From the NCBI RefSeq assembly GCF_008801575.1, contig NZ_VZPL01000006.1:62001-126000 (forward strand): a stretch of 64,000 nucleotides of DNA, in the 5' to 3' direction. Below, piece after piece: positions 9,487 to 18,072 of the stretch. Source of the DNA: Xanthomonas cissicola. Lineage in GTDB: Bacteria; Pseudomonadota; Gammaproteobacteria; Xanthomonadales; Xanthomonadaceae. Within the stretch, counting starts at the first letter, position 1. Every line of letters begins with the position of its first letter. A program made the translations under genes and the position numbers. Below the pieces are notes generated by a model. The model searched no databases. It was not told the DNA's origin and saw only the letters and a program-made list of their open reading frames with translations.

Positions 9487-11393
9487 GCGCTGTACGCCGC
9501 ATGCGTGCTGCGTGCTGTGGTGGCTGCGTCATGGGCAGCGCGCAGGCTGTCGGCGCAGTGGATCGCGGTGGCCTCCAGTTGATGCAGATCCAGCACCAGC
9601 ACTGCATTGTTGCCTTTGCGCAGCCAAGCGCCGGGGCAGAACAGGCACTGTTGCGGGCCGATGTTCCAGTAACGCCCCAACAGGCGTCCGTTGACCCACA
9701 GATAGCCTTTGCGCCACTGGCGCATGTCCAGGTACACGTCGCCGACCGTTTGCAGTGCGATATCGGCGGCGAAGAACAGGCCGGGGCGCGCGGCTGGCGC
9801 TTGCAGCGGGCGCAACGTGGGCGCGGTGTCGCTGTCCAGCGCTACGCCGTGCACCTGCCAGCCGCGCAGCTCGCTGCCATCCAGTCGCACCGGGCCGAGC
9901 AGGCCTTTGGCATCGCCCAGTGCCGGGCCGAAATTGATATGGCCGAAACTGTCGACCAGCATGTCGAGCTGGCGTTCCTTCGCGGCGGCGTTCGGCAGGG
10001 CGAGTTGCGTTGCACTGTTGAGGTGCGCATGCCGCATGCGCGAGACATGGCCGATCTCGCGGCCATCCAGGTGGACTGCTGCGTAGTCGTGCACCAGGCC
10101 CAGGTCCAGTTGCGTGCCGGCGGCAATGCGGCGCCGATAGACCGCCAGGCCCAGGTTCTGCCTGAGCAGGGTCTGGTTGTCGGCAGGCTGGTCGCTAGGC
10201 ACCGGCTGGTCGCCCAGGTTGTCCCACAGCGATGCGACCGGGTGTGCGATGACCGCGTCGAAGCGAGCGCGCGCTGGCGCCGCCGGAATCGCCGGCAGCG
10301 GGCCGCTGCTGTGTTGGGCGATGATGCTGCGCAGTGCCGTGTAGGCCGGCGTGGCGCAGCCGCGTTCGTCGATCGGTGCGCTGTAGTCGTAGCTGGTGAG
10401 CACCGGCTGGAATTGCGAACCGTCGTCTTCGGCATTGGCGCCAGCGCTCAGCCCGAAGTTGCTGCCGCCGTGCACCACATACAGGTTGAACGAATAGCCG
10501 GCTGCCATGAGGTGCTGCAGCATCGGCGCGTAGTCGCGGCGCGCCACATCGGCATCGCCCCAATGCGTCAACCAGCCCGGGTAGCCTTCGGCCACCCATA
10601 CCGGTGCGTCACCTGCGATGGTTCTGGCCTGCTGTAACTCCTGCAGATCCGCACCATCCAGACCCAGCGCCGCGCCGGGCAGGTAGGCCTTGCGTCGGCG
10701 CAGGTCCTTCATGCCTTCGGCCAGCGAAAACGGGCCATCGATGCCGTGCTGGCGCCAAAGCGCAGCCAGCGCCTGCAGATAGCCCACGTCGCTGCCGTGC
10801 ATGCTGTATTCGTTCTCGATCTGCAGCATCAGCACCGGCCCGCCGGCACCGGCCATCAGCGGTGCGAGGTGTGGCGCCACCGCGGCGATATAGCGCTGTA
10901 CCGCTGCCATGTAACGTGCATCATTGGCGTCGCGTAACCGCATGCCCGGTTCGCGCAGCAGGTAGGGCGGCAGCCCGCCCAGCGTCCATTCGGCGCACAC
11001 GTAAGGGCCGGGTCGCAGATACACCCACATGCCTTCCTGCTGGCAGAGCTTGATGAAGGCGACGAAATCCCGCTCGTCGGTCGCGAAATCGAACTGCCCC
11101 GGCTCGCGCTCGTAGGCATTCCACATCAGGTACAGCGCAATCGTGTTCAAGCCCATCGCCTTGGCCATGCGGATGCGCTGCAGCCAATCCGCACGGGCGA
11201 TGCGCAACGGATGCATCTCGCCACTGCGCAACTGCCACGGCTGCTGGTCCAGCACGAACTGTCCGCGGTCGAAGCCGAATACATGCGGGCGACCATCCGG
11301 CACTGGCGCACGCAGCGACGACAGCAGCGCCGGCGCGGCCGCCAGGCCGAACGGCGCGAGCAGCCAAAACGTGCATAGACTCCTGCGTTTCAT
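9480..11393 (-). CDS. GH35 beta-galactosidase, second copy
   Basis: A family-35 beta-galactosidase of 637 residues with a signal peptide (MKRRSLCTFWLLAPFGLAAA). Substrate-site motifs are GPYVCAEW, IENEYSMHG with the acid/base Glu195, and WVAEGYPGWLTHWGD with the nucleophile Glu. C-terminal jelly-roll domains follow (KGYLWVNGRLLGRYWNIGPQ is typical). I chose the ATG at 11393 because a signal sequence follows directly; upstream in-frame codons give no plausible N-terminus. It differs clearly from the GH35 at 1-1320. It is the first enzyme after a TonB receptor (97 bp gap) and overlaps the permease gene, so this is a receptor-galactosidase-permease-kinase-GH4 unit. Confidence 0.93.
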   Translation of the reverse strand: MKRRSLCTFWLLAPFGLAAAPALLSSLRAPVPDGRPHVFGFDRGQFVLDQQPWQLRSGEMHPLRIARADWLQRIRMAKAMGLNTIALYLMWNAYEREPGQFDFATDERDFVAFIKLCQQEGMWVYLRPGPYVCAEWTLGGLPPYLLREPGMRLRDANDARYMAAVQRYIAAVAPHLAPLMAGAGGPVLMLQIENEYSMHGSDVGYLQALAALWRQHGIDGPFSLAEGMKDLRRRKAYLPGAALGLDGADLQELQQARTIAGDAPVWVAEGYPGWLTHWGDADVARRDYAPMLQHLMAAGYSFNLYVVHGGSNFGLSAGANAEDDGSQFQPVLTSYDYSAPIDERGCATPAYTALRSIIAQHSSGPLPAIPAAPARARFDAVIAHPVASLWDNLGDQPVPSDQPADNQTLLRQNLGLAVYRRRIAAGTQLDLGLVHDYAAVHLDGREIGHVSRMRHAHLNSATQLALPNAAAKERQLDMLVDSFGHINFGPALGDAKGLLGPVRLDGSELRGWQVHGVALDSDTAPTLRPLQAPAARPGLFFAADIALQTVGDVYLDMRQWRKGYLWVNGRLLGRYWNIGPQQCLFCPGAWLRKGNNAVLVLDLHQLEATAIHCADSLRAAHDAATTARSTHAAYSAC

Positions 11394-11490
11394 CGTCTCT
11401 CCAGCCAGGAAAGGAACTGCCGCGTTATATCGATCGCATTGCGGTGCGCCATGCCGCGCCGCCAGGTCTGCGGCGCAGCGCGGCCCACTG

Positions 11491-14463
11491 CTAGAACGCG
11501 TACTTGACAGTGAACAGCGCCGTGCTTCCGGCATCGACGATGTCGGAGATCGCCAGATTGCGGCGGCCTACATGCGCCCAATAGCTGTATTCCTTGGTCA
11601 GGTTGGAGATCGACAGATCCATGCTCACGCCATTGTCGAAGCGGTAGCCGGTGTGCAGATCCACACGTCGGGTGGGGCGTGCCCACAGGTCGTTCCACGG
11701 CGCGCCTTCGTGCAGGAAGTCGTAGCCCAGCAGGTACGAACTGCTGAAGTGGTAGCTCAGGTTCAGCGAGAACCCGTTGTGTTCGTAGAACACTTCCAGG
11801 TTGGCCATTGCCGCCGGCGCCGACTGCATGTGCTCGTTCTCGAAACCGTCCAGGCCCAGGTCCGCACGCGCGTGCTGGCGGGTGGCGTTGGCGCTCACGC
11901 CCAGGCCATCGAACGGGGCGGGCAGGTCCTGGAATTTTTGCCGGGCGCTGATTTCAACGCCGTAGATCTTGCCGTCGCCGCCATTGGTGGGCATGTGGTA
12001 CAGCACCGTGCCGCTACCGGTGGTGCTGCCATTGGCCTGCGCCGAGCCGGCATCGTAGATGTAGTTGCGCAGTTGCTTGTAGAAGCCGGCCAGCGAAAAA
12101 AAGCGGCCGTGCTGCGTGGACCATTCGCCGGACAGGTCCAGGTTGGTCGATTCGATCGGCTTCAGGTCCGGGTTGCCCTGAGTGATGGTGGTGACGCCAT
12201 TGGAGATGTCGATCTGGCTGCCGCCGCCCAGCTGCACGAAGGCCGGCCGGGTGTAGCTGGTCCACAGCGAGGCGCGATACGCCGTGCGCAGATCCGGTCG
12301 CCAGGTCAGGAACACACTGGGCAAGGGCTCGTTATAGGAGGTGTGGTTATGGTCGAAGTAGCCGGTAATGTCGTTGCCGTCGGCGTCCGTCGGGCTCACC
12401 CAGAAGGTGTTGTTGATCGCGGTGTGTTCCAAGCGCACGCCGGGCACGATGTCCAGGTTGCCCATGGTGAAGGTGGCGCTGGCGTAGGCGGCACCGACCG
12501 CCTCGGTGCCGCGCATGGTGTTGCAGTTGAAGTTGTTGACGTAGAACGCGTTGCCGCAGGTGTCCAGATCGTCGTCGGTGAGATGTTGCGTAATCACACC
12601 GGCCACCGCGGCTTCGCTCACGCGCGGGGTGTTCCAGTCGTATTTACCCGGGAAGATCGATGCATAGGTGCCGGTGAAGATACCCAGCTCGCCCAGCGTG
12701 GTGGTGCCATCCACGCCGCCGGTATACCAGTCGCGGTTGGTGTAGCGGCGACGGCTCTTGCTGTACTTGACGCCAAACTGCACCGAGCGCAGTGCGCCGT
12801 CCTCTTCGAAGTCGTAGCGGGTATCGCGTGCGCCGCCTTTCTTCTGGCCGGAGTAGATCTTGGTCAGCTCGCCATAGCTGCCAGCATAGAGTGAGGGGAT
12901 GTTGTTGACCTGCGCCTGCAGCGCCGGAGTGAGCTGCGGGTATGGAAATGCACCGCCGCCATAGGCCACCAGGGTATTACCGGAATAGGCGTAGTTGTCC
13001 TGGGTGAACTTGTCTTCGCGTCCATCGATCTCGACATGGTCGGGGCGGTCGTTGTCGCCGAAGCTGTAGAACACGTTGGGCATGAAGGTCCAGCCGCCCA
13101 CGGTCTTTTTTGCGCCGATCTGAAAGGTGGCCAGATCGGCGATTTCCGGGTTGGTTTCGTACCAGAAACGCGAGGCGATGCGGCCGATGTTGGGCGTATA
13201 CACGCCAGGCGTGCCGGTTGGCACGTAGCGCACATCCTGCGGCAGTAGCTGCACGAAGGTGGTGCCCTGATCTGTTTTGGCATAGGCGTAGGTCATGCGC
13301 GCGTAGAGCGACAGGGTGTCGTCCACGTGCCAATCAAACGATGCATTGCCGCCGTAGCGGCGCTCCCAGCCTGCGGCAATCCCGACATTCATGCCGGTGC
13401 TGGTGAGGTTGTGTTGCGGATCGAAGCCGGCGGCGTTGCCGCCGTTGGCGTCGGTGTTCAAATATTCCCACGAGCCATCGTTGAGCGCGCTGGTGGCCGC
13501 GGCCACTTCGCTGTTGGTGGTGGTGCGGTAGTCGTAGTACGCGCTGGCATACACGCCAAACTGCTGCGCATCGCCGAATTTGTGCTGAAACTCGCCACCG
13601 AAGCCGCCACCCAGGCCATCGCCGTCGTAATCGCGCGCGCGGCTCTCCACCCGGCCGCTACCGGTGACGCTGCCGCTGGTGGTGTCCTTGAAGTCGTAGG
13701 CGGTGGGGGTGCGGAAATCCAACGTGCCGCCGATCGCATCGCCGTCCATGTCGGCAGTGGAGGTCTTGTTGGCGACGATGGTCTGCAGTCCGGTCGGCGG
13801 TAGCAGGCTGAGCTGCACGCTGCGGCTATACGGCATGCCCTGCGCCACGGTGACGCCGTCGATCATGTTGACGTTGTATTCGGAAGGTAGCCCGCGCACC
13901 GAGGCAAACATGCCTTCGCCGCGTGCTGCACCGTCGATGCCGCCGAAATAGCCCGAGCCGGTGCTGGTGATGTTGATGCCGGCGATCAGGCCCAGCGCTT
14001 CGGCCACGTTGTGCACGGCGGTGCGTTGCAGGTCGTTGGCCGACAGCACATCGACCGTGTTGGCCGCGTTGATCTTCAGGTCGCTGGCGTCGTAGCGGTT
14101 GCTCACCACGCTGATCGCCTTCATTTGCTTGACCTGTTCCAGCGCGATCGCCACCGACGCAGTACCGGTCTCGCCGACCTGGATGCTGGTTTCGGCCGCG
14201 CTGAAGCCGGGATACTCCAGATTCAGCGCGTACTGCCCTGCAGGCACGTCACGGATGACGAAATGCCCGCGCGCATCGGCGACCGCACTATAGGCGGTAC
14301 CTGCGATACGCACCTTCGCATTCGCTGCCGGCTTGCCGCTGCTGGCTTCCTTCAGGTCGCCTTCCACCGTGCCGGCCATTGCCGTCGCCGCCGATGCCAT
14401 GCCGGTGAGGGTCAGGATTGCCACGGCCCATTGCTTGCCATTCGAACGTTCACGCTTTTCCAC
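11491..14463 (-). CDS. TonB-dependent receptor with N-terminal CarboxypepD_reg-like domain
   Basis: An outer-membrane TonB-dependent transporter of 990 residues. I start it at the GTG at 14461-14463, which has GAGG six bases upstream and gives a good signal peptide (WAVAILTLTGMASAATAMA). An upstream ATG at 14583 would add 40 unlikely residues. A carboxypeptidase-regulatory-like beta-sandwich follows (about 30-105, GTVEGDLKEASSGKP to VAIALEQ), then the plug (DLQRTAVHNVAEALG, NMIDGV) and a 22-strand-type barrel ending in KYAF. Its position before GH35, permease, kinase and GH4 genes suggests uptake of a galactoside-containing glycan fragment. The ligand is inference. Confidence 0.9.
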   Translation of the reverse strand: MEKRERSNGKQWAVAILTLTGMASAATAMAGTVEGDLKEASSGKPAANAKVRIAGTAYSAVADARGHFVIRDVPAGQYALNLEYPGFSAAETSIQVGETGTASVAIALEQVKQMKAISVVSNRYDASDLKINAANTVDVLSANDLQRTAVHNVAEALGLIAGINITSTGSGYFGGIDGAARGEGMFASVRGLPSEYNVNMIDGVTVAQGMPYSRSVQLSLLPPTGLQTIVANKTSTADMDGDAIGGTLDFRTPTAYDFKDTTSGSVTGSGRVESRARDYDGDGLGGGFGGEFQHKFGDAQQFGVYASAYYDYRTTTNSEVAAATSALNDGSWEYLNTDANGGNAAGFDPQHNLTSTGMNVGIAAGWERRYGGNASFDWHVDDTLSLYARMTYAYAKTDQGTTFVQLLPQDVRYVPTGTPGVYTPNIGRIASRFWYETNPEIADLATFQIGAKKTVGGWTFMPNVFYSFGDNDRPDHVEIDGREDKFTQDNYAYSGNTLVAYGGGAFPYPQLTPALQAQVNNIPSLYAGSYGELTKIYSGQKKGGARDTRYDFEEDGALRSVQFGVKYSKSRRRYTNRDWYTGGVDGTTTLGELGIFTGTYASIFPGKYDWNTPRVSEAAVAGVITQHLTDDDLDTCGNAFYVNNFNCNTMRGTEAVGAAYASATFTMGNLDIVPGVRLEHTAINNTFWVSPTDADGNDITGYFDHNHTSYNEPLPSVFLTWRPDLRTAYRASLWTSYTRPAFVQLGGGSQIDISNGVTTITQGNPDLKPIESTNLDLSGEWSTQHGRFFSLAGFYKQLRNYIYDAGSAQANGSTTGSGTVLYHMPTNGGDGKIYGVEISARQKFQDLPAPFDGLGVSANATRQHARADLGLDGFENEHMQSAPAAMANLEVFYEHNGFSLNLSYHFSSSYLLGYDFLHEGAPWNDLWARPTRRVDLHTGYRFDNGVSMDLSISNLTKEYSYWAHVGRRNLAISDIVDAGSTALFTVKYAF

Positions 14464-14484
14464 GTGCCACCTCGCCAGATGCTG

Positions 14485-14496
14485 GGCAACGTTGCC
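14485..14496. promoter_or_regulatory. Candidate LacI/GalR-type operator upstream of TonB receptor
   Basis: GGCAACGTTGCC is a perfect 12-bp palindrome with a central CG, the layout of LacI/GalR-family operators. It sits 22 bp upstream of the receptor start, and a second GGCAAC occurs just beside it. No regulator gene is present in the nested module, so any regulator would act in trans. Confidence 0.35.
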
Positions 14497-15067
14497 GATG
14501 GCAACGCCCTCCAATGCCTTTGCTCTTGGGCAGACGGTTCGCACGATGGAGCACACACATGGCATCGCGCAGCACGCCGTCAAAGCGTGCGCGTATTACC
14601 GCATGGGATGCACGTCGAAGCGTCTGCCAGCTGGGACAGCTGTTGCAGGCGTCAGTGGCGGGGCGGGGAATAGCCGGCGATGCACTTGAAGCGCGATCGC
14701 ATGGCGCTCAATTTATAGTGCTTGGTCATGCCGGCTGCACCAGTGCAACGAGCGCGCGCATGTGGGCAGGGCGAGGCAACGCGAGGGCGGCAACACGGAG
14801 ACGCTGGTCGATACGACGATGCTGCATACAACCATCTCCCGGTGCGCGTGCTGCGTGGAAACGCTGTTGCTGTCGATCAGCCCACGGGCATCGCAATGAC
14901 GTGTGTTGCCGGCTGAGGTGAGTGATAGACCGCGCTGTTGCGACTGTCAAGCAGGTGTGAAGTGTGTGCTCAGATCGTCGTGCCGGCTGCGCAATGAAGA
15001 CGAATACAGCGTCGCGGCACGCCGATGGCGATGATTTCCGGTGCGGCGCAGCATTGCCGTGCGTCAA

Positions 15068-15106
15068 CGCAACAGGCGCCGGCTGAAACAGCCGGCGCCT
15101 GTTGCG
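15068..15106 (-). terminator. 18-bp perfect stem-loop downstream of GH3
   Basis: CGCAACAGGCGCCGGCTG pairs perfectly with its complement across an AAA loop (arms 15068-15085 and 15089-15106). It begins 20 bp past the GH3 stop on the minus strand. No T-run follows, so it is either a factor-assisted terminator or a 3'-end stabilising hairpin. Confidence 0.6.
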
Positions 15107-15125
15107 CGTCATGTGATTACAGGCA

Positions 15126-17786
15126 TTACTTGGGCAACGGCGAGCGTCCCTGGATCGAAAACGACGCAGCATTGCCAGCGGCGCCGGTGCCGGGCTGCCC
15201 GCCGCCGACGAACAACGTATAGTCGCCGGCCTCCACTGCGCGCTGCCCACTGCGATCCACGTCGCTCAAGGCGCGTGCATCCAGATGGAAGGTCAGCGTG
15301 CGTTGCTCGCCCGCTGCAAGATGCACGCGCTGAAAACCGACCAGGCTGCGCAACGGCGACTGCGGGCGGTCCGGATATCGCAGATACACCTGCGCCACTT
15401 CGTCGCCGGCACGTGCACCGGTGTTGCGCACGGTAGCGGTCACCTGCAACGGATTGCCGGCTTGCAGCGTGGTGGTGGACAGCTGCGGCGCGTCGTAGGC
15501 AAAGCGGGTGTAGCTCAGGCCATAGCCGAACGGAAACAGCGGCTCGCCCTTGAAGTAGCGGTAGGTGCGGCCCTTCATGTCGTAGCTGACGTAGGCCGGC
15601 AGGTCCTTGGTGGAGCGATAGAAGGTCACCGGCAGGCGACCGCCGGGATTGTCGTCGCCGGCCAGCATGCGCGCGATCGCGGTACCGCCGGACTGGCCCG
15701 GGTACCACGCGGCCACGATCGCATCGGCATGCGTCTTGGCCCAGTTCAGGGCCACCGCGCTGCCGCTCATCAGCACCACCACCAGCGGTTTGCCCGACGC
15801 CTTTGCCCGTTCGAGCAAGGTTTGCTGCGGGGCGGACAGGGCGATGTCGTTGCGATCGCCGCCGTCGAAGCCGGGGACATCGATCCGCAACTCTTCGCCT
15901 TCCACATCCGGCGACAGGCCAACGAAAGCGACCACGGCGTCTGCCTGTGCCACGGCCTGCGCGGCTTCGGCCAGTTGCGCGGCGGCAGGAGCCAGCCATT
16001 CCAGGCGCACGCCCTGATCCTGGCCGCGATGCTCCATTTCCAGGCGGATCTTGCGTGGGCGGGTGTCGTCGAAATGCAGCACGGTTTCCACGCTGCGGCC
16101 GTCGGCGTTGTGCATGCCGGCCGGCACGTGCTTGTCTTCGGCGTTGCCGGCGACCACCAGCTTGTCGTCGATATACAGGCGTACCGGGTCGTGCCCGCTG
16201 CAATCGAAGCAACGCGCCACGCGCACCGCCAGGGTGTAATCGCCAGCGCTGGGCGGCAGCAGTTCGCCGCTCCAGCGTACTGCATAACGGTCGGCCGGTA
16301 CCCCCTTGGCCGGGGCGACCTGATCCCAGTTGAAGCTCACCGTGCGGTCCTGCCGCACCACGCGCGCAGCACCGCTCATGTCGACATTGTCGAAATACTC
16401 GCCACGCAGTCCCGGCTTGCCATCGCTGCGCAATGCCGTTTCCGGGATCATGCCCGGCACGCCGGCGGCCAACGGTGCGCCTTGTGCGTAGCTCACCTGC
16501 TGCGCACCGAAGCGCTGACGCAGGCCCAGCAACGGCGTCACGGGCGCGGACGAAGTGCCCTGGTAATTGGCCTCCAATGCCGCCAGTGCGTCCGCATTCG
16601 GGCCGATCACCGCCAGCCGCGTGCCGGCTCTGAGCGGCAACGTGTTGGCATCGTTCTTCAGCAGCACGATCGACTCGGCAGCCGCCTGCAAGGCCAACGC
16701 ACGATGCGCCGCGTTGTCCACGTCCTTCGCACCGAGCCGTGCGTACGGATCCTTGCGCGGGGCCTCCAGCTCGCCCAGGCGATAGCGCGCGGCAAACAGG
16801 CGCACCAGCGATTGGTCGAGCAAGGCTTCGTCCACGTCGCCGCGCGCGATCGCCATGCCGAGTTCGCGATAGGCATGCCCGCAATTGAGATCGTGCCCGG
16901 CCTTCAGCGCGGCGGCCGACGAGCCGGCGTTGTCGGGGCGGAAATAATGGAACTGGGTCATGTCGTCGACTGCATCGCAGTCGGACACCACAAAGCCCTT
17001 GAAGCCCCAGTCGCCGCGCACGCGGCCGTTGAGCAGCCAGTCCGCCGCGCAGACCGGGGTGCCGTGCAACGCGTTGTAGGCACACATCACCGAGCCGGCC
17101 TGGCCTTCGACCAGCGCGGCGCGGAACGCCGGCGTATAGGTCGCTTCCACATCGTGCGGCGACACATCCACATCGAAGCCATGCCGTCCCGGCTCGGGGC
17201 CGCTGTGCACTGCGATGTGTTTGGGCGTGGCGATCGTGCGTGGGTGGTTGAGATCCTCGCCCTGCAGGCCGCGGATAAAGCCCACCGCCATTTGCCCGGT
17301 GAGAAACGGATCTTCCCCGTAGGTTTCCATGCCACGGCCCCAGCGCGGGTCGCGGAAAATGTTGATATTGGGCGACCAGATGGTCAGACCGGCATAGCGC
17401 TGATGGTCCTTGCCCGGACCGCCGGCCTGGTTGAACTTGGCGCGCGCTTCGGTGGACACCACCGTGCCCACTTGCTGCATCAGGCTGGTATTCCAGCTCG
17501 CCGCCAGGCCGATCGACTGCGGAAACACCGTGGCGTAGCCGTTGCGCGCGATGCCGTGCAGGCCTTCGCTCCACCACTCGTAGGCGGGGATGCCCAGGCG
17601 CGGAATCGCCGGGGCATCGTTCATGGCCTGCGCCACCTTTTCTTCGCGGCTCATCTGCGCGACCAGCGCGGCGGCGCGCTGTTCGGGCGATCCGGCCGGT
17701 TTGGCGGGGGCAGCAAGGGCGAGGCAGGGCAGCGTCAGCCCAAGGCCCACTGCCATGGCAAGGCGCGATACAAACACGGACGACAT
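15126..17786 (-). CDS. nixI: GH3 beta-xylosidase with PA14 insert (NixI-type)
   Basis: A secreted family-3 glycosidase of 886 residues with a Sec signal (cleavage near ALAAPAK). The N-terminal TIM barrel contains KHIAVHSGPEPGRH and the nucleophile segment GFVVSDCDAV with Asp269. The second GH3 domain is interrupted by a PA14-like module (about 450-600, from GLRGEYFDN to VRLEWLAP), followed by a fibronectin-III-like C-terminus (NTGARAGDEVAQVYL). A good AGGAG precedes the ATG. In X. campestris the GH3 of this locus (NixI) removes the beta-1,2-xylose of plant N-glycans after the alpha-1,3-mannose is removed. PA14 domains in GH3 enzymes often shape the active site. Family is firm; specificity is by analogy. 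Confidence 0.92.
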   Translation of the reverse strand: MSSVFVSRLAMAVGLGLTLPCLALAAPAKPAGSPEQRAAALVAQMSREEKVAQAMNDAPAIPRLGIPAYEWWSEGLHGIARNGYATVFPQSIGLAASWNTSLMQQVGTVVSTEARAKFNQAGGPGKDHQRYAGLTIWSPNINIFRDPRWGRGMETYGEDPFLTGQMAVGFIRGLQGEDLNHPRTIATPKHIAVHSGPEPGRHGFDVDVSPHDVEATYTPAFRAALVEGQAGSVMCAYNALHGTPVCAADWLLNGRVRGDWGFKGFVVSDCDAVDDMTQFHYFRPDNAGSSAAALKAGHDLNCGHAYRELGMAIARGDVDEALLDQSLVRLFAARYRLGELEAPRKDPYARLGAKDVDNAAHRALALQAAAESIVLLKNDANTLPLRAGTRLAVIGPNADALAALEANYQGTSSAPVTPLLGLRQRFGAQQVSYAQGAPLAAGVPGMIPETALRSDGKPGLRGEYFDNVDMSGAARVVRQDRTVSFNWDQVAPAKGVPADRYAVRWSGELLPPSAGDYTLAVRVARCFDCSGHDPVRLYIDDKLVVAGNAEDKHVPAGMHNADGRSVETVLHFDDTRPRKIRLEMEHRGQDQGVRLEWLAPAAAQLAEAAQAVAQADAVVAFVGLSPDVEGEELRIDVPGFDGGDRNDIALSAPQQTLLERAKASGKPLVVVLMSGSAVALNWAKTHADAIVAAWYPGQSGGTAIARMLAGDDNPGGRLPVTFYRSTKDLPAYVSYDMKGRTYRYFKGEPLFPFGYGLSYTRFAYDAPQLSTTTLQAGNPLQVTATVRNTGARAGDEVAQVYLRYPDRPQSPLRSLVGFQRVHLAAGEQRTLTFHLDARALSDVDRSGQRAVEAGDYTLFVGGGQPGTGAAGNAASFSIQGRSPLPK

Positions 17787-17923
17787 GGATTCACTCCTGG
17801 GCAGCGGACAAGGCCGCTGGGCATTGTTCTAGTAGTGCCGCAGTGGCTGCGGTGAGGTGAAGGGTGGGGCGCGGCGGTGTCATGCGCGTCATGGGTGAAG
17901 GCTGGTGCTGGTCCTGCGGCGGG

Positions 17924-18060
17924 CCCTCATCCGCCCCTGCGGGGCACCTCCTCCCGCCAGCAGGAGAAGGGTACGCATGATCGAAGGAAGGCATTCATCG
18001 CAGGAAATCGCGTCCTTCTCCCGCTCCGCGGGAGAAGGTGCCCGAAGGGCGGATGAGGGG
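17924..18060. repeat. Inverted pair of the CCCTCATCCGCC palindromic repeat
   Basis: One copy reads forward (17924-17970, header CCCTCATCCGCC) and a second reads in reverse (18014-18060, ending GGCGGATGAGGG), about 43 bp apart. Each has its own small hairpin (GGAGAAGG arms), and the two together can fold into one long stem. They fill the gap between GH2 and GH3 genes. This paired, inverted layout resembles bacterial BIMEs. Confidence 0.8.
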
Positions 18061-18072
18061 CCGCGCCGCTCT

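Larger units (their letters stand above)
14464..15125. other. Intergenic region between TonB receptor and GH3 (662 bp)
   Basis: No convincing gene in either strand. It holds a long perfect hairpin next to the GH3 stop (15068-15106) and a palindrome near the receptor start (14485-14496). On the minus strand TATAAA near 14709-14720 could be a -10 element for the receptor, without a clear -35. The size and content suggest a transcription break after GH3 and a separate promoter for the nested module. Confidence 0.5.
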
